Shown: one piece after another, positions 21,500 to 30,848 of the stretch
How positions within the stretch are numbered: position 1 is the stretch's first letter
Layout: the number at the start of each line of letters is the position of its first letter
From: Dethiobacter sp.
Lineage (GTDB): Bacteria > Bacillota > Dethiobacteria > Dethiobacterales > Dethiobacteraceae
Length of the DNA stretch: 44,881 bases
Reading direction: 5' to 3'
Assembly (NCBI GenBank): GCA_018333455.1
Contig: JAGXTN010000032.1
Coordinates: forward strand, 1-44,881
The notes under the pieces: model-generated
The model's database searches: none
Told to the model about the DNA's origin: nothing
Seen by the model: the letters and a program-made list of their open reading frames with translations, nothing else
Position numbers and translations under genes: made by a program

Positions 21500-22048
21500 C
21501 TAAAACCAGTAGTCAGGGTATTTTCTGTGGTGTGCCAAGTTATTAAATAACAGCGCGACGATTAACAGTATAAAAGCACCTGCCCCGGCTGGAAGAAAGG
21601 GATAAAGAAAGCCCAGGCTGTGAATCTCTTCTCCGCCGACGACGGCAATCAAAGCAGTAGCTCCGGCAGGCGGGTGAAGAGTCTTTGTGGCAAGCATTAC
21701 CGCAATGGCAAAGGAGACGGCCAGCGCGGCTGCTAACCAATTAACCCGGCCAAACAACTGATAAGCTGCTACGCCGATCAGCCCCGCAATGATATGACCG
21801 CCAATCAGATTTCTTGGTTGGGCAAGCGGGCTTTTGCTTGCCCCGAAAACCAGGACTGCGGATGCGCCCAACGGACCAAAAAGCAAGGGCAGATCCCTTG
21901 GCGCAAAATAGAGGCTGGAGAGATAAGCTAAGCAGCCGATGCCAATTAGTGAGCCAAGCCATGACCAAAATATTTCTTTAAAACCAACGCCGGGTGGACT
22001 TTTTGTACTACCCTTCATTTTTGCCAGATATTCCTTGCCCAGCCTCAT
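21500..22048 (-). CDS. HPP-family integral membrane protein
   Basis: A 182-residue protein with four to five helices. It has the family motif KTLHPPAGATALIAVVGG at about residues 122-139 and the preceding LFGPLGASAVLVFGASKSPLAQPRNLIGGH. HPP proteins are implicated in nitrite transport in chloroplasts and cyanobacteria; the bacterial role is mostly unknown. GGAAGGAG lies 11 bp before the ATG. A TATAAT with TTGTAA 16 bp upstream on the minus strand (around 22127-22154) is a plausible promoter. Confidence 0.85.
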   Translation of the reverse strand: MRLGKEYLAKMKGSTKSPPGVGFKEIFWSWLGSLIGIGCLAYLSSLYFAPRDLPLLFGPLGASAVLVFGASKSPLAQPRNLIGGHIIAGLIGVAAYQLFGRVNWLAAALAVSFAIAVMLATKTLHPPAGATALIAVVGGEEIHSLGFLYPFLPAGAGAFILLIVALLFNNLAHHRKYPDYWF

Positions 22049-22303
22049 CTTTAATGCACTCCTTCCTACTTGATGAATCTACCGCTTTTAGTCGGGGAGT
22101 ATTTTTTTGTTTGCTTAATGTACGTAGATTATATAATATTTTGTGTCTTTTACAAGATGCCTCTCAAAACTGTGTTTTTTAGCTGTTAATGGTCAAAATA
22201 CTTTGCAGAAGAATTTTAGCTGGAAGGAGATTCTATCCCTGGTGCAGAAGATAGGGTAGTTCCAGAAAAGGAAAAAAGAAGTTCCGACGCTGTGCGGCAG
22301 CCC

Positions 22304-22350
22304 GTAGGGGCGGGTTTCAAACCCGCCCATGCCAATAGATAAAGTGCGAA
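22304..22350 (+). repeat. Dispersed palindromic repeat, copy 4
   Basis: The core GGCGGGTTTCAAACCCGCC lies within 22304-22328, followed by the tail GATAAAGTGCGAAGCG and a T run. It directly precedes the antiporter gene. The rest of 22049-22303 shows no supported gene. Confidence 0.85.
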
Positions 22351-22380
22351 GCGTTTTTTTGAAAGGGGGAAAATTAAAGC

Positions 22381-23457
22381 GTGGTACTGTTTCTTTTTAT
22401 CTTGGGGATAATCTTGCTTGTGGTCGGAGCAGAAATGTTAGTCAGGGGCGCCTCAAAGCTTGCGCTTGTGGCAGGTATTTCTCCTCTGATTATCGGTTTG
22501 ACTGTTGTTGCTTTTGGCACAAGTGCGCCTGAGTTGGCAGTCAGCATTATGGCTGGGCTGGCTGGTCAGGCCGACATGGCGCTAGGTAACGTTGTCGGTA
22601 GCAATATTTTTAACGTGCTATTTATTTTGGGCATTTCCGCCGTAGTCGCGCCTCTTGTCGTCTGTCAGCAATTGGTTCGCCTTGATGTGCCGCTCATGAT
22701 TGCGGTATCCATATTGCTGTTAGTTATGGGCAGCGACGGCAGGGTCAGCAATATTGAGGGAGCATTCTTGTTTCTCCTCTTGATTGCTTACACTATTTTT
22801 CTTTTTACCCAGAGCAAGCAAAAGAACAAGAAGATACAAGCTGAATGTCCGATGCCTGCGGGAGAGAAACAGACCATTCCTTTAAGAGCATGGCTTGCTA
22901 ATATCTTGCTTATCCTGAGCGGTCTGGTTTTGCTCGTGCTTGGCTCACAATGGATGATTGATGGCGCAAGAGCAATTGCTTTGCTACTGGGCATCAGTGA
23001 ACTGGTGATTGGTTTGACTATTGTGGCGGCCGGAACATCTTTGCCGGAACTGGCCACATCGGTCATTGCCAGCCTTCGCGGGGAACGCGATATTGCCGTT
23101 GGCAATATCGTGGGGAGCAATATTTTTAATATCCTGGCAGTGCTCGGCTTATCTAGCATTGTTTCCCCGGAAGGAATAACTGTCCATGCGGCTGCCTGGA
23201 ACTTTGACATTCCGTTGATGATTGTGGTGGCAATCGCTTGCCTGCCAATTTTTTTTACCGGACACATTATCGCCCGCTGGGAAGGGTTTTTATTTTTAGG
23301 TTACTACGCAGCATATACACTTTATCTTATTTTAGCCTCCGCCCAACACGACGCTTTGCCTTTCTTTAGTAACGCTATGCTCATCTTTGCGATGCCCTTA
23401 ACTGCTCTAACGCTAGTTATTGTGACTTTCCGGGAGTTTCGGCGCAGTACTAACTGA
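22381..23457 (+). CDS. Calcium/sodium antiporter (CaCA family, YrbG-like)
   Basis: A 358-residue cation/Ca2+ exchanger with two inverted Na_Ca_ex repeats. The first has VAFGTSAPELAVS and NVVGSNIFNVLFILGIS; the second has VAAGTSLPELATS and NIVGSNIFNILAVLGLS. The acidic residues in both G-T-S-x-P-E motifs form the ion path. It would exchange Ca2+ for Na+ or H+ across the membrane. The GTG start is preceded by AAGGGGGAAA. It stands alone, with no partner gene on the same transcript apparent. Confidence 0.9.
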   Translation: MVLFLFILGIILLVVGAEMLVRGASKLALVAGISPLIIGLTVVAFGTSAPELAVSIMAGLAGQADMALGNVVGSNIFNVLFILGISAVVAPLVVCQQLVRLDVPLMIAVSILLLVMGSDGRVSNIEGAFLFLLLIAYTIFLFTQSKQKNKKIQAECPMPAGEKQTIPLRAWLANILLILSGLVLLVLGSQWMIDGARAIALLLGISELVIGLTIVAAGTSLPELATSVIASLRGERDIAVGNIVGSNIFNILAVLGLSSIVSPEGITVHAAAWNFDIPLMIVVAIACLPIFFTGHIIARWEGFLFLGYYAAYTLYLILASAQHDALPFFSNAMLIFAMPLTALTLVIVTFREFRRSTN

Positions 23458-23530
23458 ACTTGTGTTAAATTTAAGCTTTAAGCGGCAATCTCAGCCGGAA
23501 CAGCATCGCTGCTCATCTTTTTGCCGATTA

Positions 23531-23559
23531 TTGCTCCTCCTGTTTATTTAGTGTATAAT
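23531..23559 (+). promoter_or_regulatory. Promoter of the polysaccharide cluster
   Basis: TTGCTC (23531-23536) and TATAAT (23554-23559) with a 17-bp spacer, 45 bp upstream of the TagA-like start. Confidence 0.6.
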
Positions 23560-23603
23560 GACGTTGTCGTTTGACGCTGAAACTAGCCGAAAGATGTGAA
23601 TCA

Positions 23604-24356
23604 ATGCTAAAACATGAAATTTTTGGAATCCCGGTAAATGCTTTAACATATCAGGATGCTGTGGACTGGGTAGCAGAGAGAGTGGCTGCAGGCAAAAGTT
23701 CATGGATTCTGGCCATTAATCCGGAGAAAATCATGAAGGCGCTAGCCGATGAAAAGCTGCGCCGACTTTTGCTGCAGGCTGATCTTTTTATCCCGGATGG
23801 TATCGGTATTTTGTGGGCCGGCAAAGTTTTGGGTAAGCCATTTCCACAACGGGTGACAGGGGTAGACATCTTGGTGTTGCTGGTGAAAGAGGCAGCAACA
23901 CGTGGCTGGAAGATTTTTCTGCTGGGCGCGCCTCCCGGCATAAGCCAAGAGGTGGCTCGTGGTTGGGAACTTAAATATCCTGGTTTACAAGTGGTGGGTC
24001 ATCATCACGGCTACTTTAAAGAAGAGGAAGAAGCGCAGGTCGTCTCAAAAATCAGTGCCGCCGCTCCCGACCTCTTGTTTGTGGCCATGGGCAGCCCGAG
24101 GCAAGAGCAGTTTATTGTGAATAACAGGGCTGTGCTGGGCGCGCCGGTATGCATGGGCGTGGGCGGCAGTTTTGACGTACTCAGTGGCAGGAAGAAACGG
24201 GCACCTGTTTGGATGCAGAGGATCGGTTTGGAATGGAGTTACCGCCTTCTCCTTGAGCCTAGACGTATTCTACGTATGTCAGCTTTGCCTAAGTTTGTGA
24301 TCTTAGTGATCCGCAGAAAATTGGGCATGCTTAAGCTTGAGGGGGATAAAAAATGA
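23604..24356 (+). CDS. tagA: WecG/TagA/CpsF family glycosyltransferase
   Basis: A 250-residue GT26 enzyme. It shows ILAINPEKIMKA, LFIPDGIGILWAGKVLGKPF then RVTGVDI (the TGxD catalytic motif), IFLLGAPPG and MGSPRQEQFI, and ends with an amphipathic helix near the C-terminus. TagA transfers ManNAc to undecaprenyl-PP-GlcNAc to make the wall teichoic acid linkage unit; WecG transfers ManNAcA. The WecC-like dehydrogenase next door makes ManNAcA, which tips the substrate toward UDP-ManNAcA here (inference). The ATG at 23604 is chosen because the upstream TTG adds non-conserved residues. It overlaps the next gene by 4 bp. Confidence 0.88.
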   Translation: MLKHEIFGIPVNALTYQDAVDWVAERVAAGKSSWILAINPEKIMKALADEKLRRLLLQADLFIPDGIGILWAGKVLGKPFPQRVTGVDILVLLVKEAATRGWKIFLLGAPPGISQEVARGWELKYPGLQVVGHHHGYFKEEEEAQVVSKISAAAPDLLFVAMGSPRQEQFIVNNRAVLGAPVCMGVGGSFDVLSGRKKRAPVWMQRIGLEWSYRLLLEPRRILRMSALPKFVILVIRRKLGMLKLEGDKK

Positions 24357-25648
24357 AAAAGGTATGTGTAATCGGACTTGGCTATATCGGTCTGCCTACA
24401 GCCACGGTGCTGGCAGACAGCGGTTACGGCGTAGTAGGTGTTGACACGAATGCTGCTGTGGTAGCTAGAATTAACCAGGGGAAAAGCCATATTGACGAGG
24501 CCAATTTAGCGGAAAAAGTAGCTAGGGCGATAGCGGAAGGCAGGTTGCGCGCAGGTACTCTCCCGGAAGCAGCCGATGTTTTTATTATTGCGGTGCCAAC
24601 GCCGTTTACCGCAGAAAAAGAGGCGGATCTTGCTGCTGTAAGGAGTGCGGCCGAGTCACTGTTGCCCTATTTGCAAAAAGGGAATCTGGTTATTCTAGAG
24701 TCCACAGTGCCGCCGCGAACTACATTGGATCTGCTTGTGCCCATCTTGCAAAAGACAGGTCTGGAGATGGGGAAAGAGTTGCGGGTGGCTTTTTGTCCCG
24801 AGCGGGTGCTCCCCGGAAAAATTCTCGAAGAGTTGATCTTTAATAGCCGGGTAGTGGGTGGAATAGATCATGCATCGGCTTTTGCGGCGAAAGAATTGTA
24901 TGCTTCCTTTGTTAAGGGAGATATTTATCTCACAGATTCCACCACTGCTGAAATGACTAAATTGATGGAAAACACTTATCGTGATGTGAATATTGCCTTG
25001 GCTAATGAGTTTGCCTTGATTGCGGAACAGTCCGGTGTCAATGTCTGGGAAGCGATTCGTTTTGCCAATAACCATCCTCGTGTAAATATTCACCAACCAG
25101 GCCCTGGCGTGGGAGGACACTGTATCGCCGTGGACCCCTGGTTTATTGTAGAGCAGGCCGGTCCGCTGGCGCGACTGATTCGGACGGCCCGGGAAATTAA
25201 CGATGGAATGCCACAGTATGTGGTTAAACGGGTGCAACAATTGCTAAGCGGCGTGTCTAGTCCGCGAGTTGCCGTTTTGGGCATGACATATAAAGCAAAT
25301 GTGGCAGATTGCCGGGAGAGCCCGGCGCTGGAAATCATTTGTCTCCTCAGGGAAAAGGGATTAACCGTCTCAGTCTGTGACCCGCTGACTCAAGACGCGC
25401 AGGTGCTCCCTTTAGAGGAAGCTTTGGCGGGTGCTGATTTGCTGCTGCTTTTAGTTGGTCACAATGATTTCCGCTCCCTGGATCCAGCTAAAGTAGCACA
25501 GCTTTTACGCAGACCAGTCGTCTTTGACACCCGGGGCGTGTTGGAACGGGAACCATGGGAACGGTCAGGTTTTTTGCTTGCTACGCTGGGGGAATTTTTC
25601 CCGGTTAAAAAGGAGCGGTCGTTAAATGAAAATACTGCAGCTCATTAG
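24353..25648 (+). CDS. wecC: UDP-N-acetyl-D-mannosamine dehydrogenase (WecC-like)
   Basis: A 431-residue nucleotide-sugar dehydrogenase. The NAD-binding motif GLGYIGLPTA lies at residues 8-17, FIIAVPTPF at about 77-85, the catalytic Cys in GPGVGGHCIAVDPWF and the C-terminal domain from VAVLGMTYKANVADCRESPA. The VDPWF wording and length favour the WecC (UDP-ManNAc to UDP-ManNAcA) branch over UDP-glucose dehydrogenase. No WecB epimerase is in the window. It is translationally coupled to both neighbours (ATGA overlap upstream, 23-bp overlap downstream). Confidence 0.87.
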   Translation: MKKVCVIGLGYIGLPTATVLADSGYGVVGVDTNAAVVARINQGKSHIDEANLAEKVARAIAEGRLRAGTLPEAADVFIIAVPTPFTAEKEADLAAVRSAAESLLPYLQKGNLVILESTVPPRTTLDLLVPILQKTGLEMGKELRVAFCPERVLPGKILEELIFNSRVVGGIDHASAFAAKELYASFVKGDIYLTDSTTAEMTKLMENTYRDVNIALANEFALIAEQSGVNVWEAIRFANNHPRVNIHQPGPGVGGHCIAVDPWFIVEQAGPLARLIRTAREINDGMPQYVVKRVQQLLSGVSSPRVAVLGMTYKANVADCRESPALEIICLLREKGLTVSVCDPLTQDAQVLPLEEALAGADLLLLLVGHNDFRSLDPAKVAQLLRRPVVFDTRGVLEREPWERSGFLLATLGEFFPVKKERSLNENTAAH

Positions 25649-26753
25649 TGGTGGCGAAAAAGGCGGCTCCAAGACGCATGTTCTTTCCCTAGTGAAGGAG
25701 CTGCAGAAAGAGCAGCAGATTACGCTAGCCTGTTTGATGGAAGGTGAGTTCTACCGGCAGGCACTGGCGATGGGGCTGGATGCCAGAACGTTATTGCAGA
25801 AGAAACGCTACCATTTAAGTCCTGTTTGGGAGATAGGACGTCTGTTTAAGCAGGAAGGTTACCAACTGCTGCATTGTCATGGCCCTCGAGCCAATTTTTA
25901 TGGCGCCCTAGTTAAAAAGCTCTATAAGATCCCGACTGTTACTACCATCCACAGCGACTATCTGCAGGACTTTCGCCACAACCTTTACAAACAGCGCGTC
26001 TATGCCACCTTTAATAAGCTTGCTTTAAATACTTTTGATGGTTATTTTGCTGTTTCCGACACCTTCCAGGAAATGTTGCTTTCCCGCGGATTTCCTCGGG
26101 AAAAAATAACTGTAATTTATAACGGCCTTGATTTTAACGCGCAACTGAAGCCGGAAACGAGGGAAGAATTTCTGAAGAAGTTCAACCTGCCCATTCCGGC
26201 TCAAGCAAAATTGGTAGGGATTTTAGCCCGCCTGCACCCGCTTAAAGGACATGAAATTTTCCTTGCCGGAGCCAGCCGTATTTTGGCAGCAGCCCCAGAG
26301 ACCCATTTTATCATCGGCGGAGACGGGGATGAGAAGGAGAAGCTCCTTGCGCTGCGTGATAAGCTGGGGTTAAGGGATAAAGTCCATTTTCTGGGACAGA
26401 TTTCTGATCCGCCAAGTTTTTTCCAGGCAATAGATATTAATACCCTAACCTCACACACTGAAAGCTTTCCATATGTACTTTTAGAAGGGGCTCTGCTCAA
26501 AAAACCTATCGTCAGTTCTGCTGTGGGCGGGATCAGCCGGTTAGTCAAAGATGGGGAAACAGGCTTTCTTTTTCCTGCCGGAAACGAAGTGGAATTTGCC
26601 CGCCAGACGCTTAAGCTGTTAGACGACGAAAACTTGCGGAATACTTTAGGGGAAAACCTTTTCCAGCATGCGCGGGCTAATTTTTCCCTAACCCGCTTAG
26701 CAGAAATACATTTACAGAGCTACGAAAAATACGGAAGGAGAGGAAGTAATTGA
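25626..26753 (+). CDS. GT4 family glycosyltransferase (polysaccharide)
   Basis: A 375-residue GT-B enzyme beginning MKILQLISGGEKGGSKTHVL, the donor-loop signature of GT4 enzymes. The C-terminal half shows GILARLHPLKGHEIFLAGA, IIGGDGDEKEKL and the EX7E motif ESFPYVLLE. It probably adds a sugar to the undecaprenyl-linked polymer started by the TagA-like enzyme. The ATG lies inside the end of wecC, with AGGAGCGG in front. Confidence 0.87.
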   Translation: MKILQLISGGEKGGSKTHVLSLVKELQKEQQITLACLMEGEFYRQALAMGLDARTLLQKKRYHLSPVWEIGRLFKQEGYQLLHCHGPRANFYGALVKKLYKIPTVTTIHSDYLQDFRHNLYKQRVYATFNKLALNTFDGYFAVSDTFQEMLLSRGFPREKITVIYNGLDFNAQLKPETREEFLKKFNLPIPAQAKLVGILARLHPLKGHEIFLAGASRILAAAPETHFIIGGDGDEKEKLLALRDKLGLRDKVHFLGQISDPPSFFQAIDINTLTSHTESFPYVLLEGALLKKPIVSSAVGGISRLVKDGETGFLFPAGNEVEFARQTLKLLDDENLRNTLGENLFQHARANFSLTRLAEIHLQSYEKYGRRGSN

Positions 26754-27250
26754 AGCTAGTAGATGATAAGGGCAGAATTTTTGGCCTGATAAATATTATT
26801 GATCTAATCGTCCTCGTTTTCGTTGTAGCTTTAGTTTTAGGAGGAGCCTACAGATTTTACGGAATCCGGCAGAACGGAGATATTTTTCAGCAAGAAGGCG
26901 ACGCAGTGCTAATTAAGGGCAGAGTATTCGATGTCAGTCAGTACACTGCAGATGTCATTAATAAAGGAGACATCGTGATTGACACCGCAGTCCAAATTCC
27001 TTTTGGGGAAATCACTGCTGTTGAGGTCGTACCACACCGCCGTCTTGTGGATACTGCAGAGGGAGAGGTTGTACTGTCTGAAGTGCCGGAGCGCTTCGAT
27101 GTGATTTTGTCAATTAAGGGAATGGCTCGGGTGTCAGCGTACGCCATTCGTATAGCTTCCCACGATGTGCGGGTGGGCAGCAGGATTGTGCTAGGCGGCA
27201 GGGAGTACATGATTGCCACAACTATTTTGCAAGTAGAAGTGCAGGAGTAG
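26750..27250 (+). CDS. DUF4330 family membrane-anchored protein
   Basis: A 166-residue protein. It has the conserved N-terminus DDKGRIFGLINIIDLIVLVFV (one helix, about residues 15-36) and an outside beta-rich domain (GRVFDVSQYTADVINKGD, GEITAVEVVPHRRL). The DUF4330 family is common in Firmicutes and cyanobacteria near cell-surface polysaccharide genes; its role is unknown. The TTG start at 26750 overlaps the preceding stop. Its position between a glycosyltransferase and the polymerase/ligase suggests a part in export or assembly. Confidence 0.8.
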   Translation: MKLVDDKGRIFGLINIIDLIVLVFVVALVLGGAYRFYGIRQNGDIFQQEGDAVLIKGRVFDVSQYTADVINKGDIVIDTAVQIPFGEITAVEVVPHRRLVDTAEGEVVLSEVPERFDVILSIKGMARVSAYAIRIASHDVRVGSRIVLGGREYMIATTILQVEVQE

Positions 27251-27254
27251 TCAA

Positions 27255-27385
27255 CCTGTACTCTCACCCTGACCCTCTCCCGGAGGGAGAGGGGATTTAT
27301 TGGCTAGGTGAATGATGTTTGTGAATCGGCTATTTCGCCGATTCCTACGAGTCCGACATCTAACCTCTGACCTCTGATAAAGGAG
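27255..27385 (+). repeat. Composite dispersed repeat (copy 2)
   Basis: It contains CTCACCCTGACCCTCTCCC, then GGAGGGAGAGGGG; the hairpin GAATCGGCTATTTCGCCGATTC; and GAGTCCGACATCTAACCTCTG plus ACCTCTGATAA. The same modules occur at 19672-19770 (partly inverted) and 31640-31750. It fills the gap between the DUF4330 gene and the ligase gene, just upstream of that gene's ribosome site. Confidence 0.8.
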
Positions 27386-27393
27386 TAGCTTTA

Positions 27394-29040
27394 ATGTACG
27401 AATCTAGCATGATAATAAAAGGCATAAGAAAAGCCGCCTTATTTTTTGACGCTAGTTATGGCGGCAGCAGAACAGGTCTTTTGCTGGAAGGGATGACAGC
27501 TTTTTTTGCTAAAATTTTTGCAGGCAGTCTCTTGGCTAAAACTTTTTGGCAAAAGGATGTCTCTCTTCCCGTCTGGCACAACAGCCTGCTTTTTTTGCTT
27601 TTTAAACTAGTTCAAGATCTGTTTAAAAAGGTTTTGGGAGCAGTTTCCCGCCTGCTTAATCGATCACTGGAGAAAAGCAAAAGCTACCAGAGCTACAGCT
27701 ATCTAACCTCCCATCGTTCCCTACTCTTTATCGTGTTTGGCTTATTTGCAGCCGGCGTTTTCTATCTTTTCCCGCTGCTGACGGCACTAACGATTTTTGT
27801 CGCTATTTTTGGAGGATTCTTAGTACTCTCCAATCCTAGTAGGGGTTTGTTTATCTTTGCTTTTGCGTTGCCCTTCATGCCAAATATTGGCTTGCTTTTG
27901 CTTGCGGGGCTTGTGGGCCTTTCCTTTGCTTTAGGTCGGTTACGTCAGGGGCGTCTTGCTTTGCAATCATTATCTCTTGAACCGGCCGTTATCCTTTATT
28001 TGCTGATTGCCGTAGGAGCGACTGCCGCTTCCATTAATCTGAGTGGCAGCTTGCGGGATTTAGCTATCTACTTTTTTGCCTTCGTCCTTTTTTTCGTGCT
28101 CATCAACCAAATCGAAAGCAAAAAAGAGCTGACACGCTTTCTGAATTTTCTTTTGCTGGGGGCTTGCTTTGTTGCTCTCTACGGAATTTATCAGTACTTG
28201 GTTGGCACTCCTTTGCCGCCAGGTTGGGTAGACATTGAACAAAACCCTGCTATTCGTACCAGAGTTTATTCTGTTTTTGGCAATCCCAATGTTTTAGCAA
28301 ACTATCTGGTGCTGTTAATCCCCTTTCCCTGCGCCTTATTTTTGGGCACAAAAAAATTGGCAGCCAAATTTAGTTATTTTGCGCTGACTGCCATGCTTTG
28401 CTTGACCCTGTTACTCACCTTTTCACGGGGAGGCTGGTTAGGTTTGCTGGTTGGCCTGCTTGTCTTTGCCTTACTCAAAGACAGAAGAATGTTGATTCTG
28501 ATTTTGATTGCGCTGTTGGCGGGGGCCGCCATGTTACCAGAAGTGTTTCTGCAGCGGCTTAGCACTATCGGCAGCCCCCGGGATACTTCCAACGCTTACA
28601 GGTTTAGGGTATGGCAGGAGTCGCTGGGGATTATTGAAGAGTTTCCTTTAACAGGCGTAGGCCTAGGTCATGAAGCGTTTATGCGAATCTATCCTCTATT
28701 TATGCTTGATCGGGAGAAAAGCCCTTTTCACACCCATAACTCCTATCTGCAAATTTTGGTGGAGACAGGTATTATCGGTCTATTAGTTTTTTTCTGGTTG
28801 CTGGGTAGTTATTTTAAAAGGGGCTTTAAAGCAGTTGCTTCCTGTCGGGACAAAGAGCTAAAATATCTCATGATCGCCTCTATGTCTGCCACAGTCGGTA
28901 TTCTCACCCAAGGCTTGGGAGACGTGATTATTTATCTGCCGAAAATAACCATCCTTTTTTGGTTAAATATTGCCCTGCTCTTCTTATGTATAAAAATTGC
29001 CGAACAGCAGGGAGCGTTCTTAGAAAAAATCGCTCACTAA
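27394..29040 (+). CDS. O-antigen ligase/polymerase-like protein (Wzy_C domain)
   Basis: A 548-residue polytopic protein with about 11-12 helices and a 110-residue N-terminal cytoplasmic region. The Wzy_C/O-antigen ligase domain lies at about 335-490: LTFSRGGWLGLLVGLLVF, then the signature HTHNSYLQILVETGIIGLLV with the conserved His residues. In a Gram-positive cell it would polymerise or ligate the repeat unit of a wall polymer made by the upstream enzymes. AAAGGAG precedes the ATG. Its stop lies 5 bp from that of the convergent oxidoreductase. Confidence 0.85.
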   Translation: MYESSMIIKGIRKAALFFDASYGGSRTGLLLEGMTAFFAKIFAGSLLAKTFWQKDVSLPVWHNSLLFLLFKLVQDLFKKVLGAVSRLLNRSLEKSKSYQSYSYLTSHRSLLFIVFGLFAAGVFYLFPLLTALTIFVAIFGGFLVLSNPSRGLFIFAFALPFMPNIGLLLLAGLVGLSFALGRLRQGRLALQSLSLEPAVILYLLIAVGATAASINLSGSLRDLAIYFFAFVLFFVLINQIESKKELTRFLNFLLLGACFVALYGIYQYLVGTPLPPGWVDIEQNPAIRTRVYSVFGNPNVLANYLVLLIPFPCALFLGTKKLAAKFSYFALTAMLCLTLLLTFSRGGWLGLLVGLLVFALLKDRRMLILILIALLAGAAMLPEVFLQRLSTIGSPRDTSNAYRFRVWQESLGIIEEFPLTGVGLGHEAFMRIYPLFMLDREKSPFHTHNSYLQILVETGIIGLLVFFWLLGSYFKRGFKAVASCRDKELKYLMIASMSATVGILTQGLGDVIIYLPKITILFWLNIALLFLCIKIAEQQGAFLEKIAH

Positions 29041-29045
29041 AAAAC

Positions 29046-30722
29046 TTATTTGTCTTTATCCAAAATTGCACCCATTTCTCTGAGAGTATTCTGCAAAGCC
29101 GCTATCTCTGCTGCCGTAAAGTGGAGTGGCGGTATATTTTTTTCTACCGACAGCGCTGCCGCCGCACCCGCCGCATCCCCCAGCACTGTCAGGTTCGGCA
29201 GCACCCGGATTGCCGACCAGGCCAGCGAGGCAGACCCTGTAGCGTATCCGGGGATGAGCAGGTTTTCGGCGGCTGCCGTAATTAGCATCTCAAATGGCAA
29301 GTAGACCGGATTTTCCGGTTCTCCGCCTGTTGCCAGCCAGTCGGGACGCAAAGACCCTGTTACCGGCCAGATAAAATCTTCGCCGGCCAGTAAATCGCTG
29401 TAAAGATAAGCGTTAATATCCATGGCGTAAAAAGCCAGACCTACCCGACTGGCATAATTAGCCAGGTCGCCGCCCTCACCTGAGCCTGTCCCTGCCGTTT
29501 GGCACTCCATTGGTGTCAGAGCAAAGCGCCGTTCATCCGTTCCGTCTATCGGCATATGTACAGTTTCCCGCAGATACAGACCCTCGCCTGTTACCAGACG
29601 CCCAGATTCGTCCAGCACTGGGGTAACATCCTGTAAACCGTAGGCCTTTCCTGTTTTTTCGTCCAGATGAGTGAAACGCCGCAGTGCCTGCCAGAATGCG
29701 GGATTCAACAAAAACTCCCGCGCCGCTGTATAAGCCGTATCGGTATCCATTTGCTCCGGACGCTTATCGGCAGGGAATCTGTCTGTCCCCTGATCTCTAC
29801 GGTGAGCCCGCCCATCCACGTCAAAGACGAGCAGCATATTCACCCACCACTCGTTACTTCCCGCTCCATTCTGGGCAATGTTGAACGGTTTGATGGCAAA
29901 ACCTGCCGGACCGTAGACCCGGTTAAATGCCGTCACTACTTCGTCAGAGGTGTAACCCTCTAGTCCTCCCCAGATGCCCCAACTCCCCTGTTGATCTCTA
30001 GTAAAAAACATCTCGCCAAATTGTCCCATTCTCTCCGGCACCGCTACGCCCTGCAGCTTAAACATCAGTGTCGACGCCTGCTGCCTGGCAACGCCGCCTT
30101 GCTCATCTGCTGGCAGAAGTTCTTGCGGCCAGTCGCTGCGCCCCGCTAGCAGTTTGACCCCCGCAAGGCGTGCCAGCCTTCCTTCCTCTGAGGCGTCCAC
30201 AAATACATTGCCGCGCACCTTTTTTCTTGCCTCGCCCCAAGCGATGGCTCCATCACTATCCGACACAACTTCCCGCAGGGAGAGCGCCACAATTTTTCCT
30301 TGGTTGCGTCGTACTGCTTCCAAGTCTTTGCGGTACAGCACCGTAATGTTCTCATAAGTCGCCAGTTCAGCCGCCAGCAGCTTTGCCGCCTCCGCCGTAT
30401 TGTAGAACTGCCCCAGGCGCTCGTACCAGCGGGCAAAAGAACCGCCGCTCATCAGCTCACCACGCCAAAATCGTACGTCAAAAAAGTTTTGACCTCCCAC
30501 GCTGCCCAAGCCTCCGGGGACAGCATCCTGCATCACCAGCAGGATGCTCCTCTCCGGCGCCGCCTTGGCCGCGCTCACCGCTGCCGCAGTGCCGCCAAAA
30601 CCACCGCCGAAGATGACTATGTCATAGAAGGGGCCGCTTGGTTTTTGCCAAGCATAGATGCCTGTTAGTAAAAGCACTAGTAATAAGCCACCGGTCAGCC
30701 ACTTTTTATTCAGATTTTTCAC
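29046..30722 (-). CDS. Membrane-anchored FAD-dependent oxidoreductase (FAD_oxidored family)
   Basis: A 558-residue flavoprotein. The N-terminus (residues 9-25) is a signal anchor or uncleaved signal peptide, followed by the dinucleotide motif DIVIFGGGFGGTAAAVSAAK at about 34-53. FAD_oxidored features follow: GGLGSVGGQNFFDVRFW, NVFVDASEEGRLARLAGV, and near the C-terminus IPGYATGSASLAWSAIRVLP and TVLGDAAGAAAALSVE. Members oxidise or reduce unknown, often carbohydrate or organic, substrates; export to the outer face is unusual and would need Tat or pre-folded export (no twin-Arg is visible). The GTG start has AGGAGG 8 bp upstream. It is a single-gene unit. Confidence 0.8.
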   Translation of the reverse strand: MKNLNKKWLTGGLLLVLLLTGIYAWQKPSGPFYDIVIFGGGFGGTAAAVSAAKAAPERSILLVMQDAVPGGLGSVGGQNFFDVRFWRGELMSGGSFARWYERLGQFYNTAEAAKLLAAELATYENITVLYRKDLEAVRRNQGKIVALSLREVVSDSDGAIAWGEARKKVRGNVFVDASEEGRLARLAGVKLLAGRSDWPQELLPADEQGGVARQQASTLMFKLQGVAVPERMGQFGEMFFTRDQQGSWGIWGGLEGYTSDEVVTAFNRVYGPAGFAIKPFNIAQNGAGSNEWWVNMLLVFDVDGRAHRRDQGTDRFPADKRPEQMDTDTAYTAAREFLLNPAFWQALRRFTHLDEKTGKAYGLQDVTPVLDESGRLVTGEGLYLRETVHMPIDGTDERRFALTPMECQTAGTGSGEGGDLANYASRVGLAFYAMDINAYLYSDLLAGEDFIWPVTGSLRPDWLATGGEPENPVYLPFEMLITAAAENLLIPGYATGSASLAWSAIRVLPNLTVLGDAAGAAAALSVEKNIPPLHFTAAEIAALQNTLREMGAILDKDK

Positions 30723-30794
30723 GCTTTTAACCTCCTGTCGTTAATTGTGCAGAAAATTTACTCGCTTTGGTGAGGGGGAATGGCAGATTATTCT

Positions 30795-30823
30795 TTGACT
30801 GAATATCATAATTATGATAGTAT
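30795..30823 (+). promoter_or_regulatory. Autoregulated promoter of the toxin-antitoxin operon
   Basis: TTGACT (30795-30800) is followed after 17 bp by TAGTAT (30818-30823). The spacer holds a perfect 16-bp palindrome TATCATAATTATGATA (30804-30819), placed exactly where an antitoxin/toxin complex would repress. Confidence 0.7.
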
Positions 30824-30848
30824 GTGGATAAAGAAGGGAGGGTTTCCC

